Origin: Halocatena pleomorpha
Lineage (GTDB): Archaea > Halobacteriota > Halobacteria > Halobacteriales > Haloarculaceae
Direction: 5' to 3'
Assembly (NCBI RefSeq): GCF_003862495.1
Contig: NZ_RRCH01000022.1
Coordinates: forward strand, 62,001 to 126,000
DNA length: 64,000 nucleotides
Within the stretch, counting starts at the first letter, position 1. Each line of letters starts with the position of its first letter. The notes beneath the pieces were generated by a model, which saw only the letters and a program-made list of their open reading frames with translations, searched no databases and was not told the origin of the DNA. A program made the translations under genes and the position numbers. Positions 44,702-54,337 of the stretch are shown here, one piece after another.

Positions 44702-46054
44702 ATGGCCCGGAATGCAATCGAGCGGCCGCCTGGCCCGTCGGGACTCCCCCTCTTCGGAAACACGTTCGCGTTCGTCCGTGATCCACTCGCTGCGCTCCAG
44801 CGGTGGGCGAACGAGTACGGCGATATCGCGTATCTTCGGTTTCCGGGACGATCGACGTATTTGCTCACCGATCCAGAGCACATCGAGCGGGTGCTCGTCA
44901 CCGAAAGTCACACGTTCACCACTGGCGATCTCAGACGAGACGCGTTCAGTGGCATCGAAGACGAATCACTCGCGGTGAGTGAGGGTCAGACGTGGCAGCG
45001 CCAGCGCCAGCAACTCCAGCCGGGGTTCTACCGCAAGCGAATCACGTCCAACGCTGAAACGATGGTGAAACACGTTGAACAAACAGTCGATAGATGGCCA
45101 ATTGGAACAACGATAGATGTCATGCGGGAAATGGATCGTCTCACGCTGGCAATTCTCACGACGACGCTGTTCGATCACGAGATGCATGAGAATCAGGCTG
45201 TCGTGCGCACTGCTGTCGATACACTGATACAACAGACCGATTATTCCGAGATCGGAACGATCATTCCAAACTGGATACCGACGCCTGCCAATCGTCGTTT
45301 TCAGCAGGCGACGAACGACCTCCACTCTCTCATTGAAGATCTCATCCGCGAGCGGCGGCACACGGACACGGACGGCGACGATCTACTGTCACTGCTTGTC
45401 GGCACCGACGATACGACGGACGCAGACGGAGGCCTCTCGGGGACGGAACTGCGCGACAACATTGTCGGCTTGCTGCTGGCGGGCCACGAGACATCTGCAT
45501 TGGCACTGACGTACACGTGGTATCTCCTCTCGAAGAATCCCGCCGCTCGACGGCAGCTCCACACCGAAATTGCCGACGTATTGGACGGCACAGCACCGAC
45601 GGCCGATCAGTTGCCCGAACTCGAATACACCGAGCAGGTCCTGCTTGAATCGATGCGTCTCTATCCGCCGATATACGGGATCGCTCGTGAGCCAGTGACG
45701 GACGTGACGATCGGCGGTTACACCGTTCCGGCGGGCGCAACGATAACGATCCCCCAGTGGGTCGTCCATCACGACGGCCGATTCTACGACGACCCGGACG
45801 CGTTTCGGCCCGCTCGGTGGTCGGCTGAGCGGGACAGCGAACGGCCCGAATTCGCATACTTTCCGTTCGGCGGCGGCCCACGCCACTGTATTGGCGATCA
45901 GTTCGCTCTAATGGAGATGAAGCTCGTGCTCGCAACGATCGCACAACGGGTTTCCTTAGAGTTGGTGTCGGACGCTCCGTTGGACTTCACCGCGTCTGTC
46001 ACGACGAGACCGACTGCCCCGATCGAGATGGTCGTTCGAGATGACACTGTCTGA
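44702..46054 (+). CDS. Cytochrome P450
   Basis: The 450-residue soluble-type P450 shows RPPGPSGLPLFGN at the N-terminus, the I-helix AGHETSALALTYTWYLL with the acid/threonine pair replaced by HETS, ExxR in LLESMRLYPP, PERF-region DPDAFRPARW, and the heme-binding FPFGGGPRHCIGDQFA with Cys396. It would hydroxylate or desaturate a small lipid or terpenoid with electrons from ferredoxin. No redox partner gene is adjacent. Haloarchaeal P450s of this sort exist; substrate is unknown. Confidence 0.95.
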   Translation: MARNAIERPPGPSGLPLFGNTFAFVRDPLAALQRWANEYGDIAYLRFPGRSTYLLTDPEHIERVLVTESHTFTTGDLRRDAFSGIEDESLAVSEGQTWQRQRQQLQPGFYRKRITSNAETMVKHVEQTVDRWPIGTTIDVMREMDRLTLAILTTTLFDHEMHENQAVVRTAVDTLIQQTDYSEIGTIIPNWIPTPANRRFQQATNDLHSLIEDLIRERRHTDTDGDDLLSLLVGTDDTTDADGGLSGTELRDNIVGLLLAGHETSALALTYTWYLLSKNPAARRQLHTEIADVLDGTAPTADQLPELEYTEQVLLESMRLYPPIYGIAREPVTDVTIGGYTVPAGATITIPQWVVHHDGRFYDDPDAFRPARWSAERDSERPEFAYFPFGGGPRHCIGDQFALMEMKLVLATIAQRVSLELVSDAPLDFTASVTTRPTAPIEMVVRDDTV

Positions 46055-46172
46055 GATCAGTCATCAAGCGGTGACGTGTCATCATCGTTTCAGGCGTGGG
46101 TTCTCGGTGGATGTCTCCGCGACTGATTTGTTCCCGTTTGCCGACACGAACCGATCGCCGACAAAGCTACGA

Positions 46173-48008
46173 TCACATCCGCTTCAACATTGGAATTCCG
46201 GTGATTTCGAACGCGGTTTCGAACATCTCGACGGTGGCCGCCACAAGCACGAGCCGGCGTTCTCGGGACTGTTCTGCGTCGAGCACTCGGTTCTCGTGGT
46301 AGAACTTGTTGAACGTCCGCGCTAGATCCAGTAGATACTGTGCCAGCGGTGCGGGATCGTACCGTTCCTCACAGCGTTCCAAAACGAGGGGATAGCGCGC
46401 CAACCGGACAGCGAGCTGGTGGTCGAACTCGTTAAACGGCTGGTCTGCGACCGCGCTGGGTTCGGACACGTCGGTATCGGCTTCATGTAAGATGTTCCAC
46501 GCGCGCGTCGCCGCATACTGGACGTACGGGCCGGTATCACCTTCGAGCGACGTCGCCTGCTCGGTGTCGAACGTCGTGTTTTTCGTCCGGCGTTTGGCGA
46601 TGTTCTCGAACCGAACGGTGCCAAGCGCAACGCCGTCGGCGATCTCGTCGGCCGTTTCCTCATCGAGCGTGAGATCGTTCTCCTCGACCACCGACCGCGC
46701 GTTCTCGCGCACCCGGTCGAGCACGTCTTCGGCAGTAATGAGCCGTCCCGCGCGGGTCGACATGCTCCCCTCGGGCAGGTCGATCAGGCCGTAGTCGACG
46801 TGCGTGAACTGAATATCGGTGTAGCCGAGCTTCCTGGCCGCAGCGAACAGCTGCTGGAAATACTCGCGCTGCTCGCTGCCGACCACGTACAACAGCTCGT
46901 CGTACCCCTGCTCGACGCGGTACGCGATCGTGGCGAGATCCCGCGTGCCGTACGTCGTCGTGCCGTCGCGTTTGGTGATCACGAACGCCTCGTAGTCACC
47001 ATCGTCTTCGTCGAGATCGATGTCCGCATCGGTACGAACGTCGGCCTGTTCGGGATCCTCGACGTTCGTGAGGTCGTCGTCGTAGATCGGAACGACGTAC
47101 GCACCGTCATCGGTCTCGATGGCGATCCCATTGTCGATCGCAGTCTCTCTGATCTGGCTCGTCCAGCTCTCAGTCACGTAGAAGCTCTCGCCGTGCCACG
47201 TGTCAAAATCGACACCGAGTCGATCGTACGTGGCGTCGAACCGACTCCGACTCGCGTCAGAAAACCGCTCCCACAACGCACGTAGTTCCGCGTCCCCCGA
47301 TTCGAGTGCTGCGAAATACTCCCGGCCCGTATCACGCAACTGTTCTACGTCCGCTTCGCGGCCCGATTCTTCGAGTTCAGTTTCGTGCCGGCCGTACCGC
47401 TGGTACAGTTCCAAAAGGTAGTCGATCGGTTCCGCTTCGAACCGCTCGGTGTCCTCTGCCTGTTCGAATTCATAGAGGAGATGTCCGAACTGCACGCCCC
47501 AGTCACCGATGTGGTTGTCCCGGACGAGATCGTAGCCCCGCGCCGCGAGCACGTTCCCAAGTACGTCACCAAGTACCGTGTTCCGGAGATGTCCGATGTG
47601 TAACGGCTTGGCGATGTTCGGAGAGGAAAATTCAAACAGAGCCGACGTGCCCGTGCCCTCAACAACACCGTATTCGGAGCCTTCGTCAAGGATCCGTTCG
47701 AGCGTCTGCGTCGTGAACGTCTCGTCGATGTGGAAATTGATGTACCCGCCAGCGGTCTCGATGGTGTCGATTCCCTCGATCGGTCCTCGGTCTCGGAACG
47801 CGTCAGCGAGATCCGCCGCAATATCGGCTGGCGGTCGACCGAGTTCAGACGCCAACTGGAACGCGATGGGCGTCGCCAAAAGTCCCTTTCCCGCGTCGGT
47901 GTACTCGTTGATTTCGATCGGGTCGGTCGTCGTCGCCGCTGCACACCCCCACTCTTCGAGTATCGTCGTCATATCCTCGATGATATGATCACGTAAAACC
48001 TGCAGCAT
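46173..48008 (-). CDS. argS: Arginyl-tRNA synthetase
   Basis: The 611-residue class I enzyme has an N-terminal tRNA-binding (Add1) domain, the HIGH motif in FSSPNIAKPLHIGHLRNTVL (about 121-140), the KMSK-equivalent region SMSTRAGRLITAEDVLDRV, and the DALR anticodon-binding domain at the end. An in-frame TTG upstream (48044) was passed over in favour of ATG 48008, which fits the family N-terminus (MLQVLRDHI). It charges tRNA-Arg with arginine. Confidence 0.95.
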   Translation of the reverse strand: MLQVLRDHIIEDMTTILEEWGCAAATTTDPIEINEYTDAGKGLLATPIAFQLASELGRPPADIAADLADAFRDRGPIEGIDTIETAGGYINFHIDETFTTQTLERILDEGSEYGVVEGTGTSALFEFSSPNIAKPLHIGHLRNTVLGDVLGNVLAARGYDLVRDNHIGDWGVQFGHLLYEFEQAEDTERFEAEPIDYLLELYQRYGRHETELEESGREADVEQLRDTGREYFAALESGDAELRALWERFSDASRSRFDATYDRLGVDFDTWHGESFYVTESWTSQIRETAIDNGIAIETDDGAYVVPIYDDDLTNVEDPEQADVRTDADIDLDEDDGDYEAFVITKRDGTTTYGTRDLATIAYRVEQGYDELLYVVGSEQREYFQQLFAAARKLGYTDIQFTHVDYGLIDLPEGSMSTRAGRLITAEDVLDRVRENARSVVEENDLTLDEETADEIADGVALGTVRFENIAKRRTKNTTFDTEQATSLEGDTGPYVQYAATRAWNILHEADTDVSEPSAVADQPFNEFDHQLAVRLARYPLVLERCEERYDPAPLAQYLLDLARTFNKFYHENRVLDAEQSRERRLVLVAATVEMFETAFEITGIPMLKRM

Positions 48009-48136
48009 ACACGTAGTGGCGATTTGGGTGGTTGTCGGTTTCAATCTATGGAAAATGGATCACACAACCGTTCCGACCGTTCTGAGATCGCTGAAGAGTT
48101 CGACAACGTAAAGCGGCCGGTCTGGAAACGATCTGT

Positions 48137-50560
48137 ATGGAGTATTACGAGGCCGCGAACTTCCTGTTCGACCTCAAGCGATACCCATCACGCAAGGGTA
48201 CGGAGGCGACCCGGGCGCTGTTGGCCGCGATGGACGATCCCCACGAGGAACTCACGTGCGTACAGATCGCGGGATCGAACGGGAAGGGGAGCACCGCACG
48301 GATGGTCGAGCGAGTGCTCCGGGAAGCCGGTCTTTCGGTCGGTCTGTTCACGTCGCCGCACCTCACCGACGTGCGAGAGCGGGTCCGGGTGAACGGTCGC
48401 AAGATCAGAAAACAGGCGGTTACGGCGTTCGTTTCGGAGATCCGCGAATACGTCCTCGATGCTTCAAGCCAAGGAGCGGCACCGACGTTTTTTGAGACAC
48501 AGACGGCGCTGGCGTTATGGGAATTCGCCCGCCAAGACGTGGACATCGCCGTATTGGAGGTTGGTATCGGTGGCCACCACGACGCGACGAGCGTCGTCGA
48601 TCCCCTGACCAGTGCCGTCACGTCGGTGACGCTCGAACACACAGCGCTGCTCGGTGACACGCGGGCGGAAATCGCCCGTGACAAGGCCCACGTCGCTGGT
48701 GAGTTGCCCCTCGTAACCGGTGAATCGGAGGAAACACTAGCGGCGATACGGTCGGTCGCGGGCGAGGTCCACACCGTCGGCTCAGGAAGCGACACCGATG
48801 TTCAGGCGCGGTATGAGGGACGGGATGGACTGACCGGAACCGTGACGCTCACCGGATCAGACTGGTCGGTTGCGGCGTCGTTGCCCCAGCTTGGCGCGCA
48901 TCAGGCAGTGAACGCCGGGATTGCCGCAGCACTGTGTCGGCAGGTGGCCGACGTCACCGAGCAGGCGATCGTTCGCGGACTGGAAACAGCGTACTGGCCG
49001 GGACGGTTCGAGATCATGAGTCAGGAGCCACTCCTCGTGTTAGACGGGGCGCACAATCCCGGGAGCTGTGCGACGACGGCCGAGACGCTCGACTCGTTCG
49101 ACTACGACGAGCTTCATCTCGTGTTCGGGGCGCTGAGTGATAAGGACCACAGGGGAATGGCCGAGACGCTCCCGGAGGCGGCGACGGTGTACGCCTGCGA
49201 GCCGTCGATCGATCGCGCGGAGGACGCCGACGCGCTCGTCCGTGCGTTTGATACCGATAGCACCCGCGTTGTTCGATCGGTCGTTTCCGCGGTTGAATCC
49301 GCGCTTGACGCCGCTGCTCCCGAGGACTGCGTACTCGTGGTGGGATCGCTGTACACCGTATCGGAAGCCCGCCAGCGGTGGGTGGGAACCCAAACGCCAA
49401 AGCGCGTCTCCAGCATCGCAGACGCACGCGCTGCGCTCACCGAAGCGGATGTCACACAGGCCGGCGTCTGGCGAATGCGAGGCAAAGGCGTCCACCGAGT
49501 CGTGAAGCTACGGCTGCAGCCGCGTCAGGCCCGGTTTCTCAAAGAGGAGTTACTCAGTCTCGGCGGTGAGTGTGCGATCTCGGGCTGTTCCTCGCACACG
49601 CACGAACCACGGTATTTGGACGTGGTTGCGATGGGGACGCTCGCGCAGTTCAAGCGACTCATCGAGAAACTCGACGGACAGCCCCACGGACTGGCAGTAG
49701 TCGGGGACGATCTCAAACAGACGCTCGACATCGGGACCGCCCCCGAGAAACATGGGTATCCGTGGGATGACCGAGTGGCGGTGATGGGAATCGTCAACGT
49801 CACTCCAGACAGCTTCCACGACGGTGGTGCGTACGACACAGTCGAGGCTGCTGTCGCCCGTGCTGAGGAGCTAATCGAGGACGGGGCGGATATCCTTGAT
49901 ATCGGTGGGGAGAGCACTCGCCCCGGCGCGGATCCCGTTCCGACTGAGACCGAAATCGAACGCGTCGTTCCGGTGATTGAGCGACTCGCTGATCGCAACG
50001 CACTGGTGTCGGTTGACACGCGCAAGGCAGCGGTGGCGCGTGCAGCACTCGAAGCCGGCGCGGACATACTCAACGACGTTTCGGGACTGGCCGATCCCGA
50101 TATGCGTCATGTGGCGGCCGACTACAACGTGCCGACTGTCGTTATGCACAGTATCGAGGCACCGGTCGATCCTGAAACCGATGTGACGTACGACGACGTG
50201 GTCTCGGACACGATCGACGAACTCGCTGAGCGCGTACTGCTCGCGGAAAAAGCCGGGCTTGACCGTGACCAGATTATCGTCGATCCCGGGATCGGGTTCG
50301 GGACATCGGCAACAGAAAGCTTCGAACTCCTCGGTCGCGTCGGGGAATTCCACGCGCTCGGCTGTCCCGTGCTCGTCGGCCACTCCCACAAATCGATGTA
50401 CGACCGCGTCGACCGCGCTGCCGGGGAGCGACTCCATGCGACCGTTGCCGCGACCGCCATCGCGGCCGAACGCGGCGCAGACATCGTCCGCGTTCACGAC
50501 GTGAAAGAGAACGTTGCCGCCGTTCGGACCCAACGAGCGGCGTCCGATCCGGACGCCTGA
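48137..50560 (+). CDS. folCP: FolC-FolP fusion: folylpolyglutamate/dihydrofolate synthase and dihydropteroate synthase
   Basis: The 807-residue protein joins a FolC domain (about 1-410) to dihydropteroate synthase (about 440-800). FolC motifs are IAGSNGKGSTARMVERVL (about 43), LFTSPHLTDVRERVRVNG and LLVLDGAHNPGSC. The DHPS part has an N-terminal extension (ARFLKEELLSLGGECAISG, then VAMGTLAQFKRLIEKLDGQP) and the core VMGIVNVTPDSFHDGG from about 549, DILDIGGESTRPGA, and IIVDPGIGFG. It makes dihydropteroate and adds glutamate. The fusion is known in haloarchaea. No folate reductase gene is adjacent. Confidence 0.94.
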   Translation: MEYYEAANFLFDLKRYPSRKGTEATRALLAAMDDPHEELTCVQIAGSNGKGSTARMVERVLREAGLSVGLFTSPHLTDVRERVRVNGRKIRKQAVTAFVSEIREYVLDASSQGAAPTFFETQTALALWEFARQDVDIAVLEVGIGGHHDATSVVDPLTSAVTSVTLEHTALLGDTRAEIARDKAHVAGELPLVTGESEETLAAIRSVAGEVHTVGSGSDTDVQARYEGRDGLTGTVTLTGSDWSVAASLPQLGAHQAVNAGIAAALCRQVADVTEQAIVRGLETAYWPGRFEIMSQEPLLVLDGAHNPGSCATTAETLDSFDYDELHLVFGALSDKDHRGMAETLPEAATVYACEPSIDRAEDADALVRAFDTDSTRVVRSVVSAVESALDAAAPEDCVLVVGSLYTVSEARQRWVGTQTPKRVSSIADARAALTEADVTQAGVWRMRGKGVHRVVKLRLQPRQARFLKEELLSLGGECAISGCSSHTHEPRYLDVVAMGTLAQFKRLIEKLDGQPHGLAVVGDDLKQTLDIGTAPEKHGYPWDDRVAVMGIVNVTPDSFHDGGAYDTVEAAVARAEELIEDGADILDIGGESTRPGADPVPTETEIERVVPVIERLADRNALVSVDTRKAAVARAALEAGADILNDVSGLADPDMRHVAADYNVPTVVMHSIEAPVDPETDVTYDDVVSDTIDELAERVLLAEKAGLDRDQIIVDPGIGFGTSATESFELLGRVGEFHALGCPVLVGHSHKSMYDRVDRAAGERLHATVAATAIAAERGADIVRVHDVKENVAAVRTQRAASDPDA

Positions 50561-50596
50561 ACGCGTCGAACGACGATCACCTTCCACTGCTCGTTT

Positions 50597-52015
50597 CTAA
50601 TACAGCCGATCGCCCCGGAGCCACCCGATAACGAACTGCCAGAGCAACCCGAGACTGGCGAGACTGCCACACAGGATTGCGATCAGTTCCTCCAGCCGTA
50701 CCCACCCCGGAAAGACGAAGCCTGCCCACGATTCGAGCGACTGGATCCGGTTGATGAGCGGGTGTGTCCGATCGATAGTGGTGTTGTTTCGGTGCGTGAG
50801 ATCCCTGACCGATTCTTCCGGAACGCCGAGCCGATCGGCCTCGTATACGATCCCACGGCTGTCGCGGAGTGAATATCGCCACACGATCGTTCCGTTGGGG
50901 TTGATTTCGAGGACGCGGAAGTTCCGAGAATCAGTGACGAGGGTGTTTCCGTTCGGGAGCCGATCTGCGTCCCGTGGCCATTGGAGTCCGCGATCGGCCG
51001 GTCCGTCGTACAGCCAGTGAATCTCTTCGGTGTCAGTATCGAGTTCAATCACGCGGTTGTTCTCGCTGTCAGCGACGAGCATCGTATCGTTGTCGAGGCG
51101 CTGGGGATTGTGTTGCTGGTTGAGAAGATCGGTGTTGCCGGGCTTGCCGATAACATCTACGATGTCGTTCGTTCGGGGATCGACTTCGAGTACTGCGTCG
51201 AAGTTCCGTATCGAGAGTTGGAAATTGCCGTTCGGACGCTTGTCGATGTCGTTCATGTGGGTCCAATCCGCCTCCGGATGCTCCTGAGGCGGTCCCCCAT
51301 ACTGTTCTTGGAACGCGCTTCCAGCACTGAGATGATCAGTTGCGTTCCACGACCACGTGATGTCACCGTCCTGATCGACCGTGAACGCACGACTGTTCCC
51401 CATATCGATGATCGCTGTCTGGCCGTCGTCGAGTCGATCCGCGTCGTGGACTTCGTGATGAGCGATGAACGCGTCGTACCAGTCGTACTCCCACACGACG
51501 GTGTTGTCCGCTGGATCCAACTCGACGACGCGGTTGTGAACACAGCTTTCCTCGGCACCGGATCGGTAGGCTTCTGGACAGTCATCACCGGTCACTTCTG
51601 TCGCAACCGACATGAGCACCGTATCGTTGTCCGTCACCTCCCCGTCGAACACCCGGGAATTCGGCTGATCGTACGTCCACACCGTCGTCCCGTTCGGAGC
51701 GACGATCCGCGCCGCGCCGCTGTTCGAACCGAACCAGTCGTGTGTCTGGATAGTGATCAGCGTGTTTCCAGGCGACAGTATCCCGGTCGTGTCGTTGTCA
51801 AAGGCGTAGCCGATGTCAGTGTCGGTGTTGCCAAGGGACGCGTTCGCCTCTCCCGGCGGTGAGGGTGATCGCTCACCACTAACAGCTCCGAGAACGACGA
51901 CGACCGCACAGAGGAGAATGATCGTTCCGAGTAAAACCATGCGCGGGCGGCGGTCAACGGGCTCCGACGACGGATCGGGGCGTCCGCGACTGGGCAACAA
52001 ACGTTTCGGCTCCAT
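50597..52015 (-). CDS. Arylsulfotransferase-like membrane-anchored beta-propeller protein
   Basis: The 472-residue protein has an N-terminal membrane helix (about 26-47), a large outward domain with repeated blades (GTTVWTYDQPNSRVFDGEV, NNRVIELDTDTEEIHWLYDG, GTIVWRYSLRD), and a C-terminal helix followed by RGDRLY. The repeats match the arylsulfotransferase (ASST) family. It has many N-x-S/T sequons, as expected of haloarchaeal surface glycoproteins. Residues HHEVHDADRL and WTHMNDID contain the histidines that could be catalytic, but sulfotransferase activity is not shown by sequence alone. Confidence 0.8.
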   Translation of the reverse strand: MEPKRLLPSRGRPDPSSEPVDRRPRMVLLGTIILLCAVVVVLGAVSGERSPSPPGEANASLGNTDTDIGYAFDNDTTGILSPGNTLITIQTHDWFGSNSGAARIVAPNGTTVWTYDQPNSRVFDGEVTDNDTVLMSVATEVTGDDCPEAYRSGAEESCVHNRVVELDPADNTVVWEYDWYDAFIAHHEVHDADRLDDGQTAIIDMGNSRAFTVDQDGDITWSWNATDHLSAGSAFQEQYGGPPQEHPEADWTHMNDIDKRPNGNFQLSIRNFDAVLEVDPRTNDIVDVIGKPGNTDLLNQQHNPQRLDNDTMLVADSENNRVIELDTDTEEIHWLYDGPADRGLQWPRDADRLPNGNTLVTDSRNFRVLEINPNGTIVWRYSLRDSRGIVYEADRLGVPEESVRDLTHRNNTTIDRTHPLINRIQSLESWAGFVFPGWVRLEELIAILCGSLASLGLLWQFVIGWLRGDRLY

Positions 52016-52178
52016 ACCAGAGATCGACCAGTGTCAGCACCTTCCTTATTTCGACGGTAGAGACAGAGAAACGTAAAGTGTGGTACTATTACACTGGATC
52101 CTCACTTGTTCGAGCGAGGCGTGAAGAGGGACTAGAGACCGAGATGTTCATTGGTGTGGTCTGGATCTGTATAGTCGT

Positions 52179-53192
52179 ATGCTCAGGGAGAACGCCCGGT
52201 CGATCATCGCTGGATTCGTTGGTTCACTGCTTGTGCTCGCAGCGATATACTGGTTCGTCGGTATCAACCAGACCGTCTCGAAGCTCTCGATGGCCGACAC
52301 CGGGGTTCTTGTGCTCGTGTTTGTGGGTGCGGTCTGTTGGATCGTTTCGTGGGGGTTAGCGCTCCGAACCGTGCTCGGAGTGCTCGGCTCGACGATTTCG
52401 CCATTGAAGGCGACAGCGATCTTCTCGGGCGTCCTGTTTGCGAACAACGTAACGCCGTTCGGGCAGGCGGGTGGAGAACCGATCAGCGGGCTGTTGATCT
52501 CGCGAGCCACTGATCGACGCTACGAAACGGGGCTTGCGGCCATTGCAAGCGTTGATGCGCTCAATTTCATTCCGTCGATCGTCCTTGCGGTGTGTGGCGT
52601 GGGCTATTTCTTCGTGACCACGACGTTCGTCGGAGATCTCCGGTACGCCGCAGGCACGGTAGTCGTGCTGGCGCTGCTGGTTCCGATGGGGTTCTATCTG
52701 GGGTGGCAGCATCGATATCGACTCGAACGCGCTACTGTCGGCGCTCTCACGCCGGTCGTGCGGTTCGTCCGGCACACGCTGCTACGGCGCGAACCGCTCG
52801 GACAAGCGGCGATCGAGCGCCGCATCGAGGGGTTTTTCACCGCCATCGAGCGCGTCGGCTCGACCCCCCGGAAACTGGCGCTCGCACTCGGCCTGTCCGC
52901 ACTCGGCTGGCTTGCCCAAGCCGCCTGTCTGTGGCTGTCGCTGTTCGCACTCGACCACTCCGTTTCTCTGAGCGTTGTGCTCATCGCTGTCCCGCTCGGC
53001 GCGATCGCTGGCGTCACACCCCTTCCCGGCGGACTCGGTGGTGTTGACCTCGTGCTCATCGGAGTCATTAGCGCGCTCGTTACAATCAACCAACCGACTA
53101 TTGTGGCTGCGGTTCTCATCCACCGGGCTGCGGTCTATCTGTTTCCGACGATCGTCGGCGGCGGTATCACGGCTGCGATCGCAAGTCGGTGA
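52179..53192 (+). CDS. UPF0104/lysylphosphatidylglycerol synthase TM-region protein
   Basis: The 337-residue membrane protein has about eight helices. NNVTPFGQAGGEPISGLLIS (about 89-108), with its N..PFGQ.GGEP signature, and the C-terminal GVTPLPGGLGGVDLVLIGVI are the marks of the AglD/UPF0104 flippase-like family. In Haloferax the related AglD attaches the final sugar to a dolichol-phosphate; other relatives flip lipids. The extracytoplasmic enzyme domain is absent. It starts the glycan-related stretch and is convergent with the TackOD1-like gene (four-base gap). Confidence 0.85.
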   Translation: MLRENARSIIAGFVGSLLVLAAIYWFVGINQTVSKLSMADTGVLVLVFVGAVCWIVSWGLALRTVLGVLGSTISPLKATAIFSGVLFANNVTPFGQAGGEPISGLLISRATDRRYETGLAAIASVDALNFIPSIVLAVCGVGYFFVTTTFVGDLRYAAGTVVVLALLVPMGFYLGWQHRYRLERATVGALTPVVRFVRHTLLRREPLGQAAIERRIEGFFTAIERVGSTPRKLALALGLSALGWLAQAACLWLSLFALDHSVSLSVVLIAVPLGAIAGVTPLPGGLGGVDLVLIGVISALVTINQPTIVAAVLIHRAAVYLFPTIVGGGITAAIASR

Positions 53193-53196
53193 GCGA

Positions 53197-54186
53197 TCAG
53201 TTGAGCTGCCGTCGGACGCTGGATGTGAGACGCTGAAGCATAGAAGATGAGTGTTCGGTGCGCGTCGCCGTGGTGTACTCCCGCTCCAGAGAGCCATCCT
53301 GTTGGTAGCTCAACAGTCCGATGTCGTGGTTCTGGGCGAGTTCTTCGGCTTGTTTGGTGACCGTTCCAGATGTCGAGACGAGTACGGATCTGGCATCTAC
53401 CGCCGCTGCGGCCGTGTGGAGCCGCTCAACGTCTTCTTGCTCCGGTCGTTCGTGAACGGCACCAATGACGCGGTCGCCCAACAGGTCGTCCTCTCCGTAC
53501 AGATGGACCGGCGTCTCCGTGCTGTCGTTTCGAATGTACGCGTCCACTTCCACCGTGAATCCTCGCTCGTCGAGCATCTCCGCCAGTGCCTGACGTGCCG
53601 ACAGTTGTGTCGTGAGCCATTGCCGTCCGTACTGTTCGAAGCCGTAGCTGTAAAGCACCCACTCGATCGCTTTGTGTGGCTCGCACACCGACAGACACTC
53701 CCGACACCGGAGCGCTCCCACTGAACCGGCCGCAGACTCGCCACACGTCTGACAAACGTGTTGCTGTAACACTTCCATCTGTTCCGGACGGACGGCGAGC
53801 TGACAGTCCGGACAGGCGTATTCGCCCTCGCCCACCCGAAACTGCTCTTCTGGCGCAAGACAACCGCACTCGACGTGTTTGTACAGTTCCTGCTCGATCG
53901 TGTTCTGTGAACCGCACTCTGCGCAGACGGTCGTATACCGCATCCCGTCGCGCCCACACTCGGGGCAGACGTAGGCTTTCTCTCGAAACTCTCGATACAG
54001 TATGTCTCGTCGCGCCAGCGATTCTAACACTGAATAGGCATCTGGATCATTCGCGTCGAGGTGTTGCTCCACGTCCGGATAGCTCACCTCCCCCTCCTCG
54101 TTGATTACTGGTGAAAACTCCTCGACTGTCCCGTCTGCCAACGTCTCCAACAGACGAAGTACCCCTGGTGTGGCCATGCGTTTCAT
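53197..54186 (-). CDS. Cysteine-rich TackOD1-like protein with nuclease-fold-like C-terminal region
   Basis: The 329-residue protein (start 54186 chosen for its distance from TATA-like TTAATAGG; 54177 and 54204 are alternatives) has an N-terminal helical part, then 13 cysteines between about 74 and 168 in CxxC pairs (CPEC, CAEC, CPDC, CQTC, CREC), consistent with three zinc sites. The block KHVECGCLAPEEQF, CPDCQLAVRPEQM and CQTCG resembles the TackOD1 output domain. The last 130 residues (GFTVEVDAYIRNDS, ARSVLVSTSGTVTKQAEELA) look like a restriction-endonuclease-type fold without an evident catalytic set. Role unknown. Confidence 0.65.
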   Translation of the reverse strand: MKRMATPGVLRLLETLADGTVEEFSPVINEEGEVSYPDVEQHLDANDPDAYSVLESLARRDILYREFREKAYVCPECGRDGMRYTTVCAECGSQNTIEQELYKHVECGCLAPEEQFRVGEGEYACPDCQLAVRPEQMEVLQQHVCQTCGESAAGSVGALRCRECLSVCEPHKAIEWVLYSYGFEQYGRQWLTTQLSARQALAEMLDERGFTVEVDAYIRNDSTETPVHLYGEDDLLGDRVIGAVHERPEQEDVERLHTAAAAVDARSVLVSTSGTVTKQAEELAQNHDIGLLSYQQDGSLEREYTTATRTEHSSSMLQRLTSSVRRQLN

Positions 54187-54337
54187 TATTCGATAGCTCT
54201 CCAACCTATTAACTCCTATTCCATGTCCGTTGGTAGAATTTTACGACCCTTCTAGAGCGGGATTGATGCTATCACTGCGGGTGTGAAACGGCTTCGAGCT
54301 ATCGGCGGGTTTTCCTTACCTGCGCTCGACGCGAGTG

